From positions 434,001-498,000 of the forward strand of contig OY760938.1 in assembly GCA_963664255.1 (NCBI GenBank): a stretch of DNA of 64,000 nt. Direction: 5' to 3'. The notes beneath the pieces are model-generated. The model was not told the origin of the DNA. It worked only from the letters and a program-made list of their open reading frames with translations, and did not search any database. Shown here piece by piece: positions 16,257 to 23,645 of this stretch (its first letter is position 1; every line of letters starts with the position of its first letter). This DNA comes from G963663775 sp963664255 (lineage in GTDB: Bacteria > Bacillota > Clostridia > Oscillospirales > Butyricicoccaceae). A program made the position numbers and the translations under genes.

Positions 16257-17915
16257 TTATCTTCGACGCATTGAATGTTGAATAATCTCTTGAACAATTC
16301 CAAATAGTTCACTAAACGCACTATATGTTGGTGAATCTTTTTCTATTGTTGAGAGGGAAGAAAATTCTTGTTTGCTTAAAGCATAGTTAATATCGTTCTT
16401 TTCAACCATTGATATAACCCTTGTATCAGAAGAACCGTCAATTACTTTTATACTGTCCGCACCACAAAGACTTCGCTTAATACATAGTCGTCCCTGCTCA
16501 AAATCTCTTCCATATCGATCAAAATCATTTCCTAAAAAAAGCCTTCGTTTTCTTTCGTCAGAACATGTATAAAATGTCTTAATTTCATCATCTGTATAAT
16601 AATGCTCAATACAGATTTCGGGTGTTGACGTGCGGTGCGCTGGAATGGGCAGGACGAATGAATACACACCGTTTCCCCAGTACTTATAGTGCTTTGTATC
16701 ATCGCCCATCTCTTTTACAATCTTTGTTTCATCGCGATCTGCCATAAAAATAAACACTTTACCTAATTCCATTTTGCTGTAGGATCTACACATTTCTAGT
16801 AATGTTGCGCTGCCCATATCTTGTTTAATTGCTTCCCTTTTTGAAGAATTTTGGGGCTCATATTCAAAGAAATTCACTTCAATTGATTCTTTGGAGTATT
16901 GCTCCCAGTATTTTTTTAGATGTTTCCAATCGGTGGAACCCTCGGTAATAATTAAAGGATTTTCGCCAATAAAAGGCCCTAGCACTCCTCCATATTCTTC
17001 AGAATAAATTTTTCTAAACTTTTCGGATGCAAACGGAATAATGCTACTGTAACTAATAAGCACTGCTGATTCCTCTATGCGTGAATATAGTCCATGTGTA
17101 TCAGCATTTGCTTGAATAGATAATACCATGTTTTCACTAATTGCTTGGAGTGTAGGGGTATCATACAATGGGGGATTATCGAAAAAGAAAGTAATCTTCT
17201 CAAATAGTTCACACATATTCTGTGCTTCAATAAACACTTCTATCGGACATACTTCTGCTGCATAATGCAGTCCTGCAACTGAAAATAAAAAATTTTCTTT
17301 TCCCAAATAGTAATGCTCTATATTACTGCTTGCAGGATTGTTATCGCAAAATACTACTGAGGCTGATCCAATAGTGAGCCTTGTGTCCCCATATACCTTA
17401 ATGTTGTGGTTATGGCAAATGCACTTCAAAATGAATCGTCTTAATTCTGAATCGTTTAAACCGGCTATAGTCGATGAATAGTTCTGGTATAGCGCTAAGA
17501 ACTCCTCTATCATTTCGTCTGAATACTCTTCTTGGCAAAAGCCGACTCTCGCGACATACCCCGGACACATATAACAACCATCATCCCACACAGAGACTAT
17601 ATAGTTTGCAGAATGCGCTTTGAAGTATAATATACTACTGCTTTCAAGAAGTTTTGTTCTTGTCTCATTTTCAACCTCTTCTGTGTCGTAATAGCCGCGC
17701 TCAAATTCATCTTTGTTAAAATCATAATAGCTAAATGACAAAAACGCTGAAACTAAACCAGTGTTTTTATCAATCTCAAATCCTAATTCCCCGTACTCAT
17801 CGGAATGCAATTCCAATATATCAGTATCTTCACTGATTTCATCTTCATCGTAGAAACAGGTGCCCACGATTTTTTCAATTCTATTTATGAGCGTTTTAAG
17901 TTTTTCACTATTCAT
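16257..17915 (-). CDS. TOPRIM-domain protein of unknown function, possible defence factor
   Basis: A 552-residue soluble protein. The recognisable part is near 318-400: PLIITEGSTDWKHLKKYW has the TOPRIM Glu325 and Asp329, and KVFIFMADRDET has the DxD at 393-395. This Glu plus DxD pattern is that of OLD-type and primase-type TOPRIM nucleases. The next segment (YKYWGNGVYSFVLPIP and ICIEHYYTD) is conserved-looking but not one I can name. Residues 1-310 show no known domain. There is no ATPase domain in this chain or next to it, unlike OLD/Gabija. AT-rich codon use differs from its neighbours and suggests transfer. CGGTGA before the ATG is a weak ribosome site. Confidence 0.6.
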   Translation of the reverse strand: MNSEKLKTLINRIEKIVGTCFYDEDEISEDTDILELHSDEYGELGFEIDKNTGLVSAFLSFSYYDFNKDEFERGYYDTEEVENETRTKLLESSSILYFKAHSANYIVSVWDDGCYMCPGYVARVGFCQEEYSDEMIEEFLALYQNYSSTIAGLNDSELRRFILKCICHNHNIKVYGDTRLTIGSASVVFCDNNPASSNIEHYYLGKENFLFSVAGLHYAAEVCPIEVFIEAQNMCELFEKITFFFDNPPLYDTPTLQAISENMVLSIQANADTHGLYSRIEESAVLISYSSIIPFASEKFRKIYSEEYGGVLGPFIGENPLIITEGSTDWKHLKKYWEQYSKESIEVNFFEYEPQNSSKREAIKQDMGSATLLEMCRSYSKMELGKVFIFMADRDETKIVKEMGDDTKHYKYWGNGVYSFVLPIPAHRTSTPEICIEHYYTDDEIKTFYTCSDERKRRLFLGNDFDRYGRDFEQGRLCIKRSLCGADSIKVIDGSSDTRVISMVEKNDINYALSKQEFSSLSTIEKDSPTYSAFSELFGIVQEIIQHSMRRR

Positions 17916-18116
17916 ATTATTTCACCGTTATACATTAACTCTATGTTGATTTTACTGTGTTACTGTACTTATCCCCTTTTACTGTGAACTGCTCAGTATT
18001 GCTAAACCATGCTATTTAGTACACTTTGAACGAATCTCTTCCTTTATTCTTACATATTTGTTTCGTCAATTTTCTCCCAATTATATCATATTTGCCCTGC
18101 AGTTTAAATACAGAAA

Positions 18117-18160
18117 ACCCCAGCGTGAAAAATTTTTCGAAAATTCTTTCACACTGGGGT
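18117..18160. terminator. Long hairpin, terminator-like
   Basis: CCCCAGCGTGAAAAAT pairs with ATTCTTTCACACTGGGG, a 16-bp stem with two mismatches and T/A-rich centre. It sits in the gene-free stretch between the TOPRIM gene and the TnpW-like gene and may mark the left edge of the recombinase unit. Confidence 0.5.
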
Positions 18161-18632
18161 CCGATTTTGCCCGATTTTTGTACTGACTATTGAGAGGGCC
18201 ACTCAGTGGCTCCCCAACATGAATCTACAAAATTGAATAGGGCACCCGAATACACACTTGCGCGAGCAAGATACAGAGAGCCAAACGGCGGGTACGCCAC
18301 GATAGACTGATCAGCAAAACACAGTTGACCCGTCTGGAGCGATCCATACTAACGCCGCTAGCAGGACAGGCCGTCCTGTGGCAACGATCTGTATTCATGA
18401 TACTTCCGTCTGGCTAACGTCAAGTCAAGGGACGGCATACCCATCAGAATGGGATGAGGTGAAACTCCTATGGAGGCAAGCAGGCCGCTTGCCCGTCCGG
18501 GTCGTCTATGAAAATAATAGAAAAAAACATAGGGAAAACCGCGTGCTGTTCAGATGTTTGCAGTCCGATTTCAGACTGCACCATTCCAAGCAACATGCGG
18601 CTTTCCAAATACTCCGATTAGGAGGTTAAGTA
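18161..18632 (+). other. Structured leader upstream of the recombinase unit, no clear gene
   Basis: The palindrome GCCACTCAGTGGC lies near 18196. Between about 18360 and 18520 follow several tight stems: AGGACAGGCCGTCCT, CTCCTATGGAG, GCAAGCAGGCCGCTTGC. A GTG-started frame 18378-18629 (83 codons) exists, but it has no ribosome site and no family resemblance that I recognise. G+C is higher than in the TOPRIM gene beside it. The hairpins suggest a structured RNA or a decayed gene. Confidence 0.4.
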
Positions 18633-18815
18633 ATGACTGTTGAAAATACTCTCCCGTTGAATGAGATGAACCGTTGCCAAGTTGATGATCGCACCATCCA
18701 AAGCGTGTATCATACCGGTCGCAGTGTCATCACCGTGACAAGCGTTTTCGGCACCGCTGAGACCTATTCTGATCTGCTGTGCCGAATCATTCAGAGAAAA
18801 CTCAATTTGATTTAA
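18633..18815 (+). CDS. TnpW-like small transposon protein
   Basis: A 60-residue protein starting 8 bp after GGAGG. Its core ITVTSVFGTAETYSDLLCRII follows the pattern V.V..F....ET..D...RII of the TnpW-type small proteins found next to Tn4451-like large serine recombinases. Its exact function is unknown. It precedes the recombinase by 110 bp, with a separate promoter between. The match is by pattern only. Confidence 0.55.
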   Translation: MTVENTLPLNEMNRCQVDDRTIQSVYHTGRSVITVTSVFGTAETYSDLLCRIIQRKLNLI

Positions 18816-18838
18816 TATGAATCCGACAGCCTGATTTT

Positions 18839-18867
18839 TTGCAGAATGCCTGTTCCTCTGTTATAAT
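18839..18867 (+). promoter_or_regulatory. Promoter of the serine recombinase
   Basis: TTGCAG (18839-18844), 17 bp, TATAAT (18862-18867). Start site would lie about 45 bp before the recombinase ATG. Confidence 0.6.
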
Positions 18868-18924
18868 ACAGATGGAACAATTTTATCCGCAATCATGCTG
18901 TTTTGTGATTTTAGGAGGAACCTT

Positions 18925-20565
18925 ATGAAATTACAGAACACCTATGATGTGGGCATCTATTGCCGCCTCTCCCGCGACGACAACAATGGAAATCTGGAGA
19001 GTATGAGCATCGCAAACCAGCGGCAAATGCTCACAGATTACGTCAAAGAGAAGGGGTGGTGTCTGTGCGAAATCTATCTCGATGACGGATACTCCGGTAC
19101 GAACTTTGATCGCCCTGACTTTAAGCGCATGCTTAAAGTCATCGAAAATGGCAAAATCGATTGTGTCATCACCAAAGACTTGTCACGTCTCGGCAGAAAC
19201 TACTCGAAGGTCGGATACTACACCGAAGAATACTTTGTAGACCATGATATTCGCTACATCGCTGTGAATGACGGCTTCGACTCCCTCCGCGAGGAAGAAA
19301 ACGAAATCGCTCCGTTCAAGAATGTGCTGAACGAATGGTATCCCCGTGACATCTCCAAAAAGGTGCGACAGGTCAAAAAAACTGCCGCACGTCAGGGGAA
19401 GTTCATGGGCAGTCAAGCCCCTTACGGTTATAAGAAATCACCGGAGGACAAGCACATCCTGCTCATTGACGAGACTGCTGCTGCGATAGCCCGCCGTATC
19501 TTCCGCGAGTTTGTATGCGGCGACAGCGCCCGCATGATCAGCGACCGACTGAACCAAGAGGGCATCGACAGTCCCCGTTTCTACCACGCCAAATATGCAG
19601 GCGGTCAAGCTCCCAAGCCAAATGAACATAACCACTGGGGCAGCACCAGCATCATGCAGATGTTGCGCAATCAAGTGTACATCGGCAACATGGTCCAGGG
19701 CAAACGGCAGGTCACTTCCTTTAAAACCAAGAAGCGTCGTACCATTGACCCGGAAAACTGGATCACCGTCGAAAGCACACATGAACCACTGATTGACCGT
19801 GAGCTATGGGAGCGCGTACAGAAACGAATCAATGCACGCGGGCACCGTGTCCAGCGCAAGCAGGATACGAAGGAGCTGAGCCTATTTGCTGGCATTCTGC
19901 GGTGTGCTGACTGCGGATCGATTCTCGTGTATACGACCAAGCATCTAAAGGCAGGCACCATCGGCGTTTACCGCTGCACCCGTTATGTGAACAACGGAAA
20001 AACCGCCTGCTCTGCACACTACATTCAGGAGAACACGCTTGCCGCATTCATCTTAAATGATATCCGGCTGCATGCAAGGCTGGCGACCGCTGAACGAGAA
20101 CGCATTTCACGACAGCTGATCGCTGGCATGAACCAGTCGCAGGGGCACGAGACACGCGCCTTGGAAAAGCAGGTACGTGAAATGCAGCACCGTCTGGAGA
20201 CCATCAGCACCAGTATCCGGAGCCTGTACGAGGACAAGTGCCTTGGCAAGCTGCCGGAAAGCATCTTTCAAAATCTCCTGTCCGGCTATGTAAAAGAGCA
20301 GAGCGAACTTGAAGACAAGCTCCAACACCTGCAGCAGCAGCTGAGCACGCACGAATGCAATGAGAATGAGGTCGGCAGTTGGCTTGAGCTCATCAGCCAG
20401 TACATGGAGATCGAGCAACTGGATCGTCCGACAATCATGGAACTGATCGAAAGCATCACCATCAGTGAGGCCGTTCGTCAGCATGGGCAGCGGACACAGG
20501 AAATCACGATTCAGTATCGCTTCATCGGAAATCTTCTCACAGACGCCAAAGAAGGTATCGCTTAG
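18925..20565 (+). CDS. Large serine recombinase, TnpX/Tn4451-like
   Basis: A 546-residue site-specific recombinase. The N-terminal resolvase domain (8-155) has catalytic Ser16 in IYCRLSRDD, the YLDDGYSGTNFDRP segment and VITKDLSRLGRNY. A recombinase domain follows at about 175-290 (GSQAPYGYKK, WGSTSIMQMLRNQVYIG). A zinc ribbon lies at about 315-375 (CADCGS....YRC......C) and a coiled coil at about 390-470. The start is ATG 18925, 6 bp after AGGAGG; an in-frame ATG at 18895 lacks a site. It would excise and insert a circular intermediate. The usual cargo genes are missing, so this is a minimal or degraded unit. It stops 80 bp before the tRNA-Ser fragment but lies outside the prophage I propose. 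Confidence 0.9.
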   Translation: MKLQNTYDVGIYCRLSRDDNNGNLESMSIANQRQMLTDYVKEKGWCLCEIYLDDGYSGTNFDRPDFKRMLKVIENGKIDCVITKDLSRLGRNYSKVGYYTEEYFVDHDIRYIAVNDGFDSLREEENEIAPFKNVLNEWYPRDISKKVRQVKKTAARQGKFMGSQAPYGYKKSPEDKHILLIDETAAAIARRIFREFVCGDSARMISDRLNQEGIDSPRFYHAKYAGGQAPKPNEHNHWGSTSIMQMLRNQVYIGNMVQGKRQVTSFKTKKRRTIDPENWITVESTHEPLIDRELWERVQKRINARGHRVQRKQDTKELSLFAGILRCADCGSILVYTTKHLKAGTIGVYRCTRYVNNGKTACSAHYIQENTLAAFILNDIRLHARLATAERERISRQLIAGMNQSQGHETRALEKQVREMQHRLETISTSIRSLYEDKCLGKLPESIFQNLLSGYVKEQSELEDKLQHLQQQLSTHECNENEVGSWLELISQYMEIEQLDRPTIMELIESITISEAVRQHGQRTQEITIQYRFIGNLLTDAKEGIA

Positions 20566-20644
20566 TTTCCTAAACGATACCTTCTCAGGTAAAACCTCTT
20601 GAGTTTTACAGACAAGCACTTATCGACCAAGTATCTTGTCGTTA

Positions 20645-20706
20645 TGGCGGAGAAAGAGGGATTTGAACCCTCGCGACACTTTCGCGCCCTACTCCCTTAG
20701 CAGGGG
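20645..20706 (-). other. 3' fragment of tRNA-Ser(GCT), probable attachment site
   Basis: On the minus strand the sequence from CTGCTAA (anticodon loop, anticodon GCT) runs through the 3' anticodon stem, the long variable arm, GAGGGTTCAAATCCCTC (T arm), the acceptor 3' strand TTTCTCCGCCA and the encoded CCA. The 5' half is absent: the segment before CTGCTAA is the palindrome GGGTTTTAAAACCC (20704-20717). A 3' tRNA end without a 5' half is what a tyrosine-integrase element leaves at its distal end. Because the tRNA points left, the element must lie to the right. The 290 bp from here to 20996 hold no gene. Confidence 0.7.
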
Positions 20707-20996
20707 TTTTAAAACCCTTATATTGCAATGCTTTCAAGGCTTTTTGTACTTTACCGTGTACTGTATAGGAAAATATTTTATAATATTTCTTAGGATTTTT
20801 CTGTAATACTTATCCTGCTTAACCAATACAAAATGCATCAGCACATTTCATTGTTTCATGACAGAACAAGCTTCTCTTATTATGCAATTAGCAACTCCCC
20901 TAGAACTCCCCTTGTTGCATTTTAAACATTAGACGAAGTTCAAAGAATCCTCTAACGCAGAATTTTTGTAATCCATTGACGATCCTAATAAATGTA

Positions 20997-22880
20997 TCAG
21001 TTATAGGTTTTTGAGGTGTCTATGGAAATACTGTTTGTAGCAGCATCCCAATTCAGACTAACATCCATTAAGATTGCCAAATTCCGCAAACGAAAATAAG
21101 AATTGCCGTCAATCATATAGGCACACAGATTCATACTTGTATTATTAAAATTCAACTTTGAAAGGGAGGGCAAGGTGCTTTTGCTCTGCGTGGTGTTGCA
21201 TGCACCAAAAGAAGGTGCAGATGTGTATCCCGTTCCTGTTAGAATTTGAATTGTTTTGGATGCAGAAATCCACTGCACATCAAACTGCTTTTCTGATGGT
21301 GCGGTCTGGCAAAATGCCTGTGCAAGATCGCGCAACCGAATGCAGGTATTTCCGGCAATGGAGTAAAGTTGGCAGGGAATTGCTCGGGAATCCACGTACA
21401 GCGTATAGGACATCGGCTTTGCAAGCACTGATGCAGGCAGGCTGGATGTACCTGTGTCCTGATAGGATAGGCTGTGGGATGTGGCATATTTTTTGAGATA
21501 ATCGTTGCTTTCACTTGCAAGCAAGGTTTGAGAATCTTCAAATGCGGTATCTGCAACAGCGGACACAGACTGCGGCAATACGACAGCAGTCAGATTGGTG
21601 CAGCTTGAAAATGCATATTCGCCGATCGAAGTAATACTGTCCGGCAGCTGTATGGTGCAAAGCTGGCTGCAGTTTGTGAACATACACGCTGGGACGGTCG
21701 TCATACCATTGCCCAGAACAGCGGATCGCAAGGAAAAACAATAGTAAAAGGCATCCACACCGATGGTGTGCACGCTCACAGGAATTGTGATTGAGCGCAG
21801 ATCGCTACCTGCAAATGCATCGTCCCCAATGGAAGCAACGGTGCTGGGAATGTTTATCGACTGTAGTCCACTGTTTTGGAACATAGCACTTGGTAGTGCT
21901 GTGACATGCGAGGGAATTGTAAACTGCTTCAACGCGTGGCAATTGGCGAACGCCTCGTGCCCAATAGAGGTCAGTGTTTCCGGCAAGTGCACTTCACACA
22001 GCTGCTCACAGTCATAAAACACTTGGGTGGGCAAGCTAGTAATGTTGTCCGGTATAATCACCGACTGTAGCTTGCTGCCCGCAAATGCGCTTTCGCCGAT
22101 AGATGTGATGGTATCTGGAATGGTAATGGATGTGAGTCCGCTTTGCGCAAATAGTTGTGGTGTGATGGTGGTAACATGCGACGGGAAGGTAAACTTCGTC
22201 AGCGCCAAGCAGTCGAAAAAAGCACCCTGTCCGATAGAAGTGATGGTATCGGGCAAATCAACGGAGCTGAGCTGCTCGCAGTCACTAAAAGCATAATCGC
22301 TGATAGAAGTAATGCCATTGGATAGTGAGACATGTGTAAGTTTTCGGCAACCAGAAAAAGCGTCTCCCACCAGAGGCATACTCGCTGGAAATACCAATGA
22401 GGTGACTCCGCAACCGAAAAACGCCTGCTCACCAAGAGAGGTGAGAGTATCTGGAAATGTTAAGTCCGAAAACGCCCCACCAAAAAAAGCTTGAATCCCA
22501 ATCGTCTGCAAACCGTCTGGCAGGGTAAGCTGCTGAAGCGGGCAGCAATAGAAGCTGTAATCACCAATGCTGCGCAGGCTGTCCGGAAGGGTGACGCTTT
22601 TCAGCGAAGTACAGTTGTGAAAAGCGCGATTTCCGATGGATGTGACACCCGCTGAAATGGTTACCGAGATCAACCTGGTGTCTGAATCAAACGCACTTGC
22701 TCCAATCGCCGTAATACCTAACGTGTCTGGAATCTGCACACAGGTGTCACTTCCGGTATATTTGGTGAGAATACCATTCTGCACCACGAAATCACTTACT
22801 GTGGCGGCGTGCGCAGGAAGGCTTAATACTACGATGCACATAGTCAGCAATGTGGCAAGCAGTTGTTTTAAAATCTTCAT
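20997..22880 (-). CDS. Secreted BspA-like leucine-rich repeat protein
   Basis: A 627-residue exported protein. Signal peptide at 1-25 (LLATLLTMCIVVLSLPAHA). About 18 LRR_5 (BspA-type) repeats of 21-23 residues fill 30-460, with the recurring unit TSIGxxAFxxCxxLxxxxLPxSV. A C-terminal region (about 480-625) has two copies of a YxxxxDGNSYxRLRxLA-type motif as in the copper-amine-oxidase N-terminal-like stalk domain. Such proteins act at the cell surface in adhesion or wall binding. AGGGGG precedes ATG 22880. If the boundary at 20645 is right, this would be lysogenic conversion cargo; otherwise an ordinary chromosomal gene. Confidence 0.85.
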   Translation of the reverse strand: MKILKQLLATLLTMCIVVLSLPAHAATVSDFVVQNGILTKYTGSDTCVQIPDTLGITAIGASAFDSDTRLISVTISAGVTSIGNRAFHNCTSLKSVTLPDSLRSIGDYSFYCCPLQQLTLPDGLQTIGIQAFFGGAFSDLTFPDTLTSLGEQAFFGCGVTSLVFPASMPLVGDAFSGCRKLTHVSLSNGITSISDYAFSDCEQLSSVDLPDTITSIGQGAFFDCLALTKFTFPSHVTTITPQLFAQSGLTSITIPDTITSIGESAFAGSKLQSVIIPDNITSLPTQVFYDCEQLCEVHLPETLTSIGHEAFANCHALKQFTIPSHVTALPSAMFQNSGLQSINIPSTVASIGDDAFAGSDLRSITIPVSVHTIGVDAFYYCFSLRSAVLGNGMTTVPACMFTNCSQLCTIQLPDSITSIGEYAFSSCTNLTAVVLPQSVSAVADTAFEDSQTLLASESNDYLKKYATSHSLSYQDTGTSSLPASVLAKPMSYTLYVDSRAIPCQLYSIAGNTCIRLRDLAQAFCQTAPSEKQFDVQWISASKTIQILTGTGYTSAPSFGACNTTQSKSTLPSLSKLNFNNTSMNLCAYMIDGNSYFRLRNLAILMDVSLNWDAATNSISIDTSKTYN

Positions 22881-22968
22881 ATTTCCCCCTTTTTCTTTGC
22901 TGCTTTGATATGACGCTTAGTCTTGTTAAGTTAATCATAAACAAACTGCGCAGTTCCGTATGCTCATT

Positions 22969-23484
22969 TTATTCGGCCACTACAGTTCCCAATTTTCCGA
23001 ACCGTTTTAAGCTGTTAATGTACTCTGCGACGCACACATAGTTTTGCAAATCTTTTTCATCTACGCCTTGGAAAGCGCAGAGTTCGTCCCATAGCATAGT
23101 ACTTCCTTCTACCATATAAAAACCGCTTACAATATCTATTCCAACAAAAATTCTTGTAATGTCACCACCCCACAAATCTATAGGGTCTTTGTTTTCAGGG
23201 CGATAAAAATGCTCCCCATTTCCTGAATTTTCAAGGAAAAAGGCTCTCGGAACAGGAATACTACCTTCTGGCAATTTTTCGGCATAAGGTTCATTCGTTG
23301 TAACATTACATATGATGGCATCGGCGGCTTTCTTGTCATATATCTCTGTTAAAACATACTTGCTCTGTAAATAATTAAGCAATTCGATACCAGATTTTCT
23401 GTTTGGCTGCAATTTTTCTTTGTATTTAATCCAGCGAGCTTTCCATTGTTCAAATTCTTTTTTCGTCGGCTCTCGTGTTATCAT
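22969..23484 (-). CDS. Protein of unknown function, neighbour of the caspase-ATPase
   Basis: A 171-residue soluble acidic protein that I do not recognise. ATG 23484 has GGTGGAGG 8 bp upstream; the frame runs back to 23574 but without a site. Its N-terminal half is basic and helical (EFEQWKARWIKYKEKLQP), its C-terminal half has a beta-rich pattern with IFVGIDIVSGFYMV. It lies 161 bp downstream of the caspase-like gene in the same direction, so co-transcription is possible. It could be an effector, a regulator, or an unrelated immunity-type protein. Confidence 0.5.
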   Translation of the reverse strand: MITREPTKKEFEQWKARWIKYKEKLQPNRKSGIELLNYLQSKYVLTEIYDKKAADAIICNVTTNEPYAEKLPEGSIPVPRAFFLENSGNGEHFYRPENKDPIDLWGGDITRIFVGIDIVSGFYMVEGSTMLWDELCAFQGVDEKDLQNYVCVAEYINSLKRFGKLGTVVAE

Positions 23485-23645
23485 ATTGCGCCTCCACCTT
23501 TGCAAGTTTAATAAATAAACAGACTTGTCGTCATTCACAGAGTGTAAACATAACCGGAATTTCAGATAAAACACTTATAGGTTCGAACTATTGATTAGAG
23601 AAGTTCTAAGGGCTGAATCCATGGATATGTTCAGACGTATATTCA

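Noticed and set aside
18925..20565. Serine recombinase as the integrase of the prophage
   Set aside because: It lies outside the tRNA-Ser fragment, and half-tRNA attachment sites are a mark of tyrosine integrases; I keep it as a separate unit.
20107..20619. 170-codon leftward frame opposite the recombinase
   Set aside because: Antisense shadow without ribosome site or family resemblance.
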